Below the pieces are notes generated by a model, which was given only the letters and a program-made list of their open reading frames with translations, had not been told where the DNA came from and ran no database searches. The position numbers and the translations under genes were made by a program. This document shows positions 1 through 6,705 of a DNA stretch of 7,707 bases, piece by piece. Location: the NCBI GenBank assembly GCA_021791455.1, contig JAJYWM010000352.1, positions 1 to 7,707 of the forward strand, written 5' to 3'. Source of the stretch: a bacterium (GTDB lineage: Bacteria; Chloroflexota; Dormibacteria; UBA8260; Bog-877). Positions within the stretch are counted from its first letter, which is position 1, and each line of letters opens with the position of its first letter.

Positions 1-1832
1 CCGCGTTCCACGGCCCTGGAGTAGATCCAGGCAAGGACCGTTTCGAACCCGCCCGGCCAGAGAATTACCACCACCACCAGCGCTGTGCCGAATACGATGG
101 GGGGCCAATTCGTCAGTCCTGCTAACAGCGTCGGTAGCACGACAACGAACGCCGCGCCGGCCAATGCGCCCACGGGCCCCCAAGCCCCCCCGATAATCAC
201 CCCTGCCAGAAGCGTCACGCTCACTGACACGTCCACCGAGGTAGGGCTCACATAGCCCCCGAGGAAAGCCACCGCCGCGCCGCTGAGGCCGATGATGGCT
301 GCTCCGAGTCCCTCAACTGCCGCCATGTGGAACCCACGGCGCACCCCGCTGGCCACTGCCCGGCTCGGGTCCGCGACGAGCATGAGCGTCCGGCCGCCGA
401 CACGCCGCAGGCCGAACATAAGCGCTGCCCCGAGCCCAACGAGGAGCATGGCACCCAGTATGAGGGTCATGCCGAACAGGCTCCCAGCTGGGGGCGTCAC
501 GTACATTCCCTCGGCACCCCCAGTCCAGTGAGCCAGTACCAGCGCCAGATCGGCTACGGACGCGGTGAGGACAAGTGTGAGGGTTACGTAGTAGATGTCT
601 TCCATTCGGTGGGTGACCCAGCCCACCAGGGCCCCAACTATCCCGGCTGCCACCACGGACCCGCCCAGCGCGACTACCCACCAGACGTGGTCTCCCGTAG
701 CAATCGCGTACACGTACGAGCCCACGGCCAGGTATGCTGCCCCACCGAGGTTGACCCTCCCGGCGTAGCGCGTGATTAGGGCTAGGCCGGTAACCCCAAT
801 GGCATAAGCAACGACCAGTTCTGCAGTGTTCTGGGCTCCACCGCTAAGCAGGAGCATCGCCCCTAAGGCGATCACCAGCGCCACTACCAACTCGCCCACC
901 GCTACCCGCCGGCCAGTCCTCGCCGCCTTGTAGTGGGGGCGGATCTCAAAGGCCTTGCTGCCGAGCACGACCCTCCCCCGCCACAGCGCACCAGGGTCCA
1001 GGCGGGTGCGGACCACGAACACGATGCTGAGGAGTACCAGCAAGGCAGTGTTAGTAAGCGGTACGTCCACGTACCGAGTGATCAAGTTCGTGATCACGCC
1101 GACCACCACGGCTCCAATCAGCGTAAGGGGAATGTTTCGGAATGCCCCCCACGACGCCGCGACGGAAGCCGACAGTAGGAATGACACCTCAACAGTGGTG
1201 CTGATCTCCTGATAGGCCGCGAAAAGCACTATTGCCCACGCCGCCACCACGCCAGCAATCACCCAGATGCTGAGCCGGAGCCAGAACGTCGAGACGCCGC
1301 TCAGCAGCGTGAGCTCCGCATTGGAGGCTCCCATGCGCAGCGCCAGCCCGTACCTGGTGCCGAAGAGCAACCAGGCGAAGAGACCCAGCCCGATCGCGGC
1401 GCTCCCAATGATAACCACTCCTGCCAGGGGCAGACTGGTCCCCAATATGGTCACAGAGTCCGCGGTCGGAAACAGGTTGAATGTGTACGGGTTGTACCCA
1501 AAGAACTGGGCAAGCAGCCCGCCAGCAATCGTGCTCACGCCAAGTGTCGTGACCATGGTCGCCAACACCCCCGCCCGGCGCACCTCCAACGGCCGAATGC
1601 AGGTCAGGTACACCAAGGCGCTGGCCACCCCAGAAGCGACCAGCCCAAAGACCACTGCCAGCCAGAGAGGAACCTGCCTAGAAGCGAGGGTGATTGTGAT
1701 GAATGCTCCCACCGCTCCAACACTTCCCTGCGCGAAGTTGAAAGCACCGGATGTCCGGTAAATGAGAACCAATCCGACCACCAGGAGGGCGTACACGCTT
1801 CCTAGGATCAGCCCACCGATGAAAAGGCCCAA
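1..1832 (-). CDS. Fused LivH-LivM branched-chain amino acid type ABC permease (3' end outside window)
   Basis: Inner-membrane permease of a HAAT-family ABC importer, with both permease subunits in one polypeptide. The frame is open for 610 codons and runs off the window edge. The start is TTG at 1832: an in-frame TAG lies five codons upstream (1845-1847), and TAGGAG sits 9 bases before the TTG. Residues 1-275 are LivH-like, with GSVYALLVVGLVLIYRTSG at 11-29, FNFAQG at 31-36, and RYGLALRMGASNAELTLLSG at 160-179. A basic linker at about 276-310 joins them to a LivM-like half, with YAIGVTGLALITRYAGRVNL at 343-362, a MEDIYYVTLTLVL segment at 410-422, and GGAWGPVGALAGAAF at 548-562. Both halves are mostly hydrophobic helices. 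LivH and LivM are separate genes in the classical E. coli system; fused versions are known elsewhere. It lies 245 bp after citrate synthase on the same strand. The substrate need not be Leu/Ile/Val, because this family also imports amides, urea and aromatic compounds. A further C-terminal fusion, for example to an ATPase, cannot be excluded. Confidence 0.93.
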   Translation of the reverse strand, partial: MGLFIGGLILGSVYALLVVGLVLIYRTSGAFNFAQGSVGAVGAFITITLASRQVPLWLAVVFGLVASGVASALVYLTCIRPLEVRRAGVLATMVTTLGVSTIAGGLLAQFFGYNPYTFNLFPTADSVTILGTSLPLAGVVIIGSAAIGLGLFAWLLFGTRYGLALRMGASNAELTLLSGVSTFWLRLSIWVIAGVVAAWAIVLFAAYQEISTTVEVSFLLSASVAASWGAFRNIPLTLIGAVVVGVITNLITRYVDVPLTNTALLVLLSIVFVVRTRLDPGALWRGRVVLGSKAFEIRPHYKAARTGRRVAVGELVVALVIALGAMLLLSGGAQNTAELVVAYAIGVTGLALITRYAGRVNLGGAAYLAVGSYVYAIATGDHVWWVVALGGSVVAAGIVGALVGWVTHRMEDIYYVTLTLVLTASVADLALVLAHWTGGAEGMYVTPPAGSLFGMTLILGAMLLVGLGAALMFGLRRVGGRTLMLVADPSRAVASGVRRGFHMAAVEGLGAAIIGLSGAAVAFLGGYVSPTSVDVSVSVTLLAGVIIGGAWGPVGALAGAAFVVVLPTLLAGLTNWPPIVFGTALVVVVILWPGGFETVLAWIYSRAVER

Positions 1833-2077
1833 GCGAACTATCTCCTATGGTTCACGATGCTGTGCGACCGTCTATCGATGGCACCGGGACCCCGCACCGC
1901 CGAGCCAGGCTAGTGCGGCACCGCGTCCGGGTCCTCCCGCAGCCGCGATCGGCGCCGATGTCAGCCAACCGGCCGCGCTGCCAGTGGCTCCAGGCGAAAC
2001 CTCCCGGGCCGGCCCCCCCGACCAACATGCCCTGAGTGGGCCAGTCCGGTCTGCGGCTGATCCTGTCACTCCCGCCC
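1833..2077. other. Gap between citrate synthase and permease genes
   Basis: This 245-bp stretch separates the citrate synthase stop from the permease TTG. It contains the permease Shine-Dalgarno (TAGGAG, about 1842-1847) and a perfect 12-base palindrome, ATCGGCGCCGAT, at 1948-1959. I see no U-tract terminator and no clear -35/-10 pair. A minus-strand open frame covers the stretch, but its product is rich in Arg, Gly and Ser, matches nothing I recognise, and largely overlaps the citrate synthase 3' end in another frame. Co-transcription of the flanking genes remains possible, although the gap is long for tight coupling. Confidence 0.5.
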
Positions 2078-3364
2078 CTACTGGAGATGGCGTTCGCCGC
2101 GGCCGACATAGAGCTGCCTCGGCCGGCCGATCCTCTGCTCTGGGTCCTGAACACCTTCCACCCAATGCGCCAGCCACCCGGGCGTCCGCCCAATCGCGAA
2201 GAGCACCGGGAACATCCCGACCGGAAGGCCCATCGCCAGATAGATGATGCCAGAGTAGAAGTCGACATTCGGGTACAGCTTGTGCGAGACGAAGTATTCA
2301 TCCTCCAGGGCGATGCGTTCGATCTCCTGAGCCACTTGCAGCAGAGGACTTGGTCCCGTCACCTCGAACACTTCATCCGCGATCCGCTTGATCAGTTGCG
2401 CTCGAGGGTCGAAGTTCTTGTACACCCGGTGGCCGAAGCCCATCAGGCGGAACTCCCCGTCCTTCACCCGCTGGATGTACTCCGGGACAGCTGCTTTGGT
2501 GCCGATCCGGTTGAGCATTAGCAAGACCTGCTCATTGGCTCCGCCGTGGAGCGGGCCGTACAGCGCCGCACAGGCTCCAGACATCGCGGCATACGGGTCT
2601 GCCAGAGAGCTTCCGACCAGCCGCATGGTGCTGGTCGAGCAGTTCTGCTCATGGTCAGCATGCAGCGTCAGAAGGACGTCCAGAGCCCGCTGCAGGACGG
2701 GATGGGGCTGATTCCTGTTGGCGGTACCGCGCCAGAGCATGGTGAGGAGGTTGCCCGTGTACGTTAGAGTGGGGTCCGGGTAGACGTAGGGAAGGCCCCG
2801 GTTGTGTCGATAGATGAAGGCGGCAATCGTCGGCATCTTCGCGATGAGGCGAATGACCTGCGTCGCCCGCGATGTGGGGTCGTCGACCTGCTTGGCCTCG
2901 GGATAGAACGTGGACAGCCCAGCCACCACGGACCCCAAGACCCCCATGGGGTGCGCATCATACGGGAACGCATCGATCAACTTCCGCGCGGCCTCGTGAA
3001 CGCCTGCGTTCCGGGCAATCTCGCTGGACCAGGACGCGATCTCGTTGGGGGTCGGCAGCTCGCCGTGCAGCAGTAGGTACGCGACCTCCAAGAAGGTCTT
3101 CTTCACGGCCAGTTCCTCGATTGGGTAGCCGCGATAGCGAAGGATCCCTTTCTCTCCGTCGATGAACGTGATGGTGCTTCGACAGCTGGCGGTATTCACA
3201 AAGGCAGGGTCATAGCTGAGGAGGCCAAAATCGCACTCGCTCGCCTTGATCTGACGCAGGTCAGGCGCTCGGACCGCCCCATCCACGATCTCCAGCTCGT
3301 AAGTCCGGTTAGTGCGTCTGTCCGTAATCTCGAGTTTCGCTTCAGCATCCTCAGTTGTCGGCAC
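2078..3364 (-). CDS. gltA: Citrate synthase, type II (GltA-like)
   Basis: Condenses oxaloacetate with acetyl-CoA to give citrate, the entry step of the TCA cycle; cytoplasmic. From the chosen GTG start the protein is 428 residues, close to E. coli GltA (427). The short N-terminal beta domain typical of type II hexameric enzymes is present (AKLEITDRRTNRTYELEI), followed by DPAFVNTASC at 52-61 and FIDGEKGILRYRGYPIEEL. The catalytic triad is intact: His273 in PLHGGANEQVL, His312 in GFGHRVYKN, and Asp368 in YPNVDFYSG. The substrate-contact segments HADHEQN (235-241), GRTPGW (Arg393) and RPRQLY (Arg416) are also present. GTG at 3364 is preferred because GGGGAGGAG lies just upstream and homology begins there. 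ATG at 3400 is an alternative but has no Shine-Dalgarno. The frame stays open to an ATG at 3652, overlapping the lyase gene, but that extension is Arg/Pro-rich and looks non-coding. 2-Methylcitrate synthase is less likely because it usually lacks the N-terminal domain. The gene sits between the lyase and the permease. Confidence 0.95.
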   Translation of the reverse strand: MPTTEDAEAKLEITDRRTNRTYELEIVDGAVRAPDLRQIKASECDFGLLSYDPAFVNTASCRSTITFIDGEKGILRYRGYPIEELAVKKTFLEVAYLLLHGELPTPNEIASWSSEIARNAGVHEAARKLIDAFPYDAHPMGVLGSVVAGLSTFYPEAKQVDDPTSRATQVIRLIAKMPTIAAFIYRHNRGLPYVYPDPTLTYTGNLLTMLWRGTANRNQPHPVLQRALDVLLTLHADHEQNCSTSTMRLVGSSLADPYAAMSGACAALYGPLHGGANEQVLLMLNRIGTKAAVPEYIQRVKDGEFRLMGFGHRVYKNFDPRAQLIKRIADEVFEVTGPSPLLQVAQEIERIALEDEYFVSHKLYPNVDFYSGIIYLAMGLPVGMFPVLFAIGRTPGWLAHWVEGVQDPEQRIGRPRQLYVGRGERHLQ

Positions 3365-3563
3365 AACTCCTCCCCATTTGCCACAGGCATCCGTATCCAT
3401 CTGAAGATGGGGAGTGGGCAGCGGCAAGCCACTCCTCCGCGGACGGCCAGAACGACGCGCTCCTACCCTGTTGCGCCGTTGCACTTGACCAGCCACGCTG
3501 GTGGCGGTCCCGCACTCGATCGGCGGACCGGTGCGACCTTGGGGCGCTAGGCATGCTTTGCTC
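3365..3563. other. Spacer between lyase and citrate synthase genes
   Basis: About 200 bp between the lyase stop (3564-3566) and the preferred citrate synthase start. It carries the Shine-Dalgarno GGGGAGGAG and a weak imperfect hairpin near 3412-3432 (AGTGG paired with CCACT around an 11-base loop). The two flanking genes could share a transcript. A 67-codon minus-strand frame (3351-3554) has no recognisable product. Confidence 0.4.
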
Positions 3564-5054
3564 CTAGCCCGCTGCAAGCTGCGCCAGACCGTTGGCGAGC
3601 TCGGCCGCCGCTCGCTCATCATCGGCAAGGGCTGTCTCAACGAGCGCGGCATCCCTTTCCAGGGCTGAACGAGCCGCCTCTAGTTGCTCTCTGGTGCGGG
3701 CCGTGGAGGTTCCACCCCTTAGGGCGTGGGAGGCGACGACTGCGGGCACTCTGGTCCTGGCCTCGAGGGCGGCAACATCGCTCCCCTTGCCACTGTGGAG
3801 CAGCGGCTGCAGGCGAGCTGACAGGGCCGATAGGTCATGGGTGTCCAGAACCTGTCCAGCGCGACCCTGACCTTCTCGGTCGCGCTGGAACTCTGCGATG
3901 GCCCCGTGCGCGTCGCGGTAGGGCACCCCTCGCTCTCCGATGAGCCAAGCCAGTACGCCACCTACGACCGCGCTTGAGCTGTCGGCCGCGCGCCTGAGGC
4001 GGGCCTCGTCCACTTCGAGGTGGACCATCAGCTCCCTCAGCACCCGAAGGGCCCGGTCAGCTTCGTGGGACTGTCTAAGCACTTGCAGCGGCAACAGGGT
4101 CGCAGCTTCCAACTGCTCCGACGGCGCTTTTACGGCGCTAAGGCCTTCCATCAACCCGCCAGCGCCAACCGCTGCCAAGCCGCAGAGGAACTCTAGTACG
4201 TAGGGTATCCGCATGTGTGGTGCAACGCTAGACGTGATGCTGAGCTGCCCCGGTATCCGTACAAAACCAAACTCGCTGGTGCTCCAGACGAGCAGGTCCG
4301 TTGCGAGCCGGGCGAGGGTGGTGTCCAGAATCGCCAGCCCGGCTAGGGTCTGAATCAAGTAGTCGTAGTTGCGAATCCCGTCGCGCGCGTTCAGGCATGG
4401 ACGGGGGAAGCCGAGCAACTGGTCGAGCTGCTCAAGTGCCACGTGGTACGGGGTCCCAAAGCCCCCGTCGGACCCGACCACGCTGACATTCACCACTTGG
4501 TATGAGTCGTACAGGCGCTGAGCATCGCGTTCCAGCGCCGCGCCCCAAGAGAGCAGGTAGTACCCCAGGGTGGTGAGGTCGATATGTTGGAGGTAGCTGT
4601 ACCCCGGCATGTAAGTCTCGAGGTGGTCGGCTGCTAGGGCCAAGACGGCCCGCCTCACTTCAACGAGCGCGATCTGGACGCCCAGGATTCGCCTGCGCGC
4701 CGAGAGGCGGCTCGCCACTGCCCGGATCGACGGGCTGGACCGCCCCAGGTGGAGGAGGCTAGCGCTCTCTGGGCCACAGACTTGTCGCAGGAACTCCTCC
4801 CCGCCGTGGATAACATTGCTCAACTGCAGGCGCGCTTCAACAACTCCCTCCTCCTCCATCTGGCGCAAGGCTCGCGCCAGGCGTTGCAGGGTGGGTCCAG
4901 GAGCGAGGTCAGCGCGCGCGAGCATGACCAGCTGGGCCCGGTCATAGTCATGGACCGCGCGCAGAAAGTCGGGCTCCTTCATGATCTCCGCGTAGTAGTG
5001 CATGAGGTCCGAGCTTGCCGAAGCACCCAATCGCTGAGTCCAGAAGAAGCTCAC
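3564..5054 (-). CDS. Divergent argininosuccinate lyase-like protein (fumarase/aspartase superfamily)
   Basis: The superfamily removes an amine or similar group from a succinyl substrate by beta-elimination, usually releasing fumarate. From GTG 5054 the protein is 496 residues and aligns by eye with argininosuccinate lyase (ASL) from end to end. Matches are an N-terminal WTQRLG (cf. LWGGRF), LHLGRS at 101-106 (cf. HTGRSRNDQ), MPGYSYLQ at 149-156 (cf. MPGYTHLQ), VNVS, the DLLVWSTSEFGFV helix, TSSVAPHMRIPYVLE at 274-288 (cf. GSSxMPQKKNPDxxE), GVPYRDAH at 376-383, and GGTSTARTREQLEAA near the C-terminus, plus about 30 extra helical residues. Key ASL residues are changed: the GYTH histidine is Tyr154, the first signature lysine is Met281, and the signature asparagine is Ile283. 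The RNDQ after GRS is SPSI. The loop serine (275) and Glu288 remain. The frame has no lesions, so decay is unlikely; an altered lyase or a pseudoenzyme fits better. GTG 5054 has GAGAGGA 9 bases upstream; ATG 5078 is possible, but its GGAGG is only one base away. Confidence 0.88.
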   Translation of the reverse strand: MSFFWTQRLGASASSDLMHYYAEIMKEPDFLRAVHDYDRAQLVMLARADLAPGPTLQRLARALRQMEEEGVVEARLQLSNVIHGGEEFLRQVCGPESASLLHLGRSSPSIRAVASRLSARRRILGVQIALVEVRRAVLALAADHLETYMPGYSYLQHIDLTTLGYYLLSWGAALERDAQRLYDSYQVVNVSVVGSDGGFGTPYHVALEQLDQLLGFPRPCLNARDGIRNYDYLIQTLAGLAILDTTLARLATDLLVWSTSEFGFVRIPGQLSITSSVAPHMRIPYVLEFLCGLAAVGAGGLMEGLSAVKAPSEQLEAATLLPLQVLRQSHEADRALRVLRELMVHLEVDEARLRRAADSSSAVVGGVLAWLIGERGVPYRDAHGAIAEFQRDREGQGRAGQVLDTHDLSALSARLQPLLHSGKGSDVAALEARTRVPAVVASHALRGGTSTARTREQLEAARSALERDAALVETALADDERAAAELANGLAQLAAG

Positions 5055-5235
5055 GGATGTGCTTCCTCTCGGATCCATTCCTCCCCCGTGCCCCAGTTAT
5101 AGACGCATCGGGTACAGCTGGTGCTGCGTGGATAGGTACCGTGCAGTCGGAGATCCGTCACCGCTGCACCGCCCTGGTAGGGCATCCCGGATACACGTCG
5201 CAATCTAATGCCTCGCAAACAACCTGGGAGAGGAA
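5055..5235 (-). promoter_or_regulatory. Upstream region of the lyase gene with possible leader hairpin
   Basis: On the minus strand, between the terminator-like hairpin and the lyase start, GTGCAG (5164-5169) can pair with CTGCAC (5141-5146). A small inner stem, CGG/CCG, lies within the enclosed segment, so the transcript could fold into a stem-loop. A TATAAC (5096-5101) could act as a -10 element, but no good -35 lies at 17-18 bases. The lyase, citrate synthase and permease may therefore have their own weak promoter here, or depend on read-through from the binding-protein gene. Confidence 0.25.
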
Positions 5236-5267
5236 GCGGCCGGTCCGCCTAGTGGCGGACCGGCCGC
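5236..5267 (-). terminator. Strong hairpin after the binding-protein gene, probable terminator or attenuator
   Basis: A perfect 14-bp inverted repeat: GCGGCCGGTCCGCC (5236-5249), a 4-base loop (5250-5253), and GGCGGACCGGCCGC (5254-5267). On the minus strand it begins 41 bases after the binding-protein stop and is followed by TTCCTCT, a pyrimidine run rather than a pure U-tract. Such stems after a solute-binding protein gene often raise its expression over downstream genes, either by partial termination or by protecting the upstream mRNA from 3' exonucleases. The stem itself is certain; full termination is not. Confidence 0.8.
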
Positions 5268-5308
5268 GGTCCCCTATCCCAGGCGCCTAGTCAGTTGCCT
5301 CTGTCCGC

Positions 5309-6559
5309 TCACTGAGCAAGCGAGACCGGCAAACGGGGAACCGGAAGTGGCCCGTAGACGTGTGGTGTCGTCTGGGTTGAAGGATCGTACCTGTACATAT
5401 TCTCGGTTGCCGTGGGAATGACGTTCGATGCGGAGAACGTCAGCGTCGCTCCGAGATTTCCTGGTTCGAAGGCTGGGCCCGTTTCGAGAGCCTTTATCAA
5501 CGAGGCCCGAGTCGGGGTCTTGCCACCCTTTGTGGCCAGCTGCAGGGCGTGGATGAACACGCCCATCCCAATCCACCCCAGGGCGGCCTGAGCGCTGGGG
5601 TTCTGGTCGGAGGTGTACTGCCGCACGATGCTGATCATTGACGACACGCCTGGGTTCGAGGTGTCGGTGATGGGCGTGAACCAAGAGTCGAAGTAAATGG
5701 TGTCACCGAGCGCCGAGACCGGCTGGAAGACGGCGGGCACCGCGTTGTAGAAGGGAAGGACCACGGTCGGGTGGTAACCGATGGCCGCGCACGCCTTCAG
5801 GAGCGCGATCACGTTCGGCGGCTCACCAAAGTCGAGCAGGTACGGGGCGTTGGCGCTGGCCAGAGTCGCGGCGTAGCCGGAGAAGTCCGTGGCGTTCGGG
5901 TTGTAGCCCAGGTTGGCCGCGAGGGTGAGGTGTAGCTTGGAGACCTCGTACGGGACTCCGGGCGCGGCGCCTTCGCCCGGAGCGTCCTGGGTGTACGCGA
6001 GCGAGATTTTGGTGGCGTGGAGCACGTTGGCAAGGAACTCGACTTGGAATGCCGTGATCTCGTCAAATGGAACCTGGTACCCAAAGAAGAGCCCCTCAGG
6101 GGTGGTGATCCCCTGGTGGGCAAGCACGCCGGTGTCCATTGAGAATCCAATGTCTGGCACCTTGGCTTGCTTGAGGATCGGAACATCGGCGGCGTTGGTA
6201 GGCGTTCCGACCAAAGCGGCGACGGCGAAGATGTTGCTCGCCAGAAGTTGGTGGAGGTCAGAAACCGCGAGCGACGGCTGATACTGGTCGTCCAAGACCG
6301 TGTAGTGGAGCTTCCACCCGTTGACGCCGCCGTGGGCATTGACGTAGTCGACGTACGCCTGAGCGGCGACCGAACCCTCTCCGAAGAGGGAGTAGGCTCC
6401 CGTCTTGGCAGCGCTTGCCCCGATGTCGATCGTATGGGTCTTGGTATTGACACCCGGCGACGCCCCGGACCCGGACGTTGCCGACTGCCCACAGGCAGTC
6501 AGGGCCACGGCGCATGCACACAGCAGGCCGGTTGCCCACCCTAGCTTAGAGCGGAGCAT
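5309..6559 (-). CDS. Branched-chain amino acid type ABC transporter substrate-binding lipoprotein
   Basis: Extracytoplasmic ligand-binding component (Peripla_BP_6/LivK-like, type 1 periplasmic-binding fold) that captures substrate for the importer whose fused permease is encoded downstream. The 416-residue precursor starts at ATG 6559, chosen because GGAGGG lies 8 bases upstream and a lipoprotein signal peptide follows at once: basic RSK, a hydrophobic core, and lipobox LTAC with Cys23 as the lipidation site. A Ser/Gly-rich linker precedes the domain. Family features are IDIGASAAKTG (44-54), AQAYVDYVNAHGGVNGWKL (66-84), DDQYQPSLAV (90-99), and VGTPTNAADVPIL (117-129). The C-terminal part, with GWIGMGVFIHALQLA and TRASLIKAL, is typical of lobe 2 and the closing helix. 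The frame extends 30 codons further upstream to ATG 6649, but those residues would bury the signal peptide. The substrate cannot be read from sequence; the adjacent lyase and citrate synthase hint at a nitrogenous or carboxylic acid rather than plain Leu/Ile/Val. Confidence 0.93.
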   Translation of the reverse strand: MLRSKLGWATGLLCACAVALTACGQSATSGSGASPGVNTKTHTIDIGASAAKTGAYSLFGEGSVAAQAYVDYVNAHGGVNGWKLHYTVLDDQYQPSLAVSDLHQLLASNIFAVAALVGTPTNAADVPILKQAKVPDIGFSMDTGVLAHQGITTPEGLFFGYQVPFDEITAFQVEFLANVLHATKISLAYTQDAPGEGAAPGVPYEVSKLHLTLAANLGYNPNATDFSGYAATLASANAPYLLDFGEPPNVIALLKACAAIGYHPTVVLPFYNAVPAVFQPVSALGDTIYFDSWFTPITDTSNPGVSSMISIVRQYTSDQNPSAQAALGWIGMGVFIHALQLATKGGKTPTRASLIKALETGPAFEPGNLGATLTFSASNVIPTATENMYRYDPSTQTTPHVYGPLPVPRLPVSLAQ

Positions 6560-6667
6560 GTCGGGTTCCCTCCATTCACGTCTGATAGACACAACCGGCA
6601 CGACCGGCATATGGCAATGGGCACGATGGTGTCTCACGCCGTGATACATGCGTTGTCAAACATGCAG

Positions 6668-6701
6668 CATGCGGGATTTATACTCTTGGGCTCCCCGCAT
6701 G
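6668..6701. promoter_or_regulatory. Inverted repeat bracketing the promoter, candidate operator
   Basis: CATGCGGG (6668-6675) and its exact complement CCCGCATG (6694-6701) are separated by 18 bases. One arm overlaps the end of the -35 box; the other covers the predicted transcription start just past the -10 box. This is a typical position for a dimeric repressor site. Further CATG-containing half-sites follow in the leader (near 6661 and 6647). No regulator gene is in the window, so the binding protein is unknown. Weak hairpin formation in DNA or RNA is the alternative reading. Confidence 0.5.
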
Positions 6702-6705
6702 TCAA
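6677..6705 (-). promoter_or_regulatory. Sigma70-type promoter of the binding-protein gene
   Basis: On the minus strand the -35 box is TTGACA (6705-6700), then a 17-base spacer, then a -10 box TATAAA (6682-6677). This is near-consensus for the housekeeping sigma factor. Predicted transcription start is about 6670, giving a leader of about 110 nt before ATG 6559. A second TTGACA (6659-6654) lies in the leader but lacks a good -10 at the right distance. Confidence 0.8.

Noticed and set aside
1267..1761. Plus-strand 164-codon open frame
   Set aside because: It is antisense to the fused permease, whose minus-strand frame has clear LivH motifs; the plus-strand product matches nothing I recognise.
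2119..2130. Palindrome TCGGCCGGCCGA
   Set aside because: It lies inside the citrate synthase coding region and is the kind of short GC palindrome expected by chance in this base composition.
1852..2301. Minus-strand 149-codon open frame between citrate synthase and permease
   Set aside because: Half of it overlaps the conserved C-terminus of citrate synthase in another frame, and its composition looks like an out-of-frame GC-rich reading.
3564..5054. Calling the lyase-like gene argH
   Set aside because: The fold matches, but the histidine of GYTH and the Lys and Asn of the signature loop are replaced, so the symbol would assert an activity the sequence does not support.
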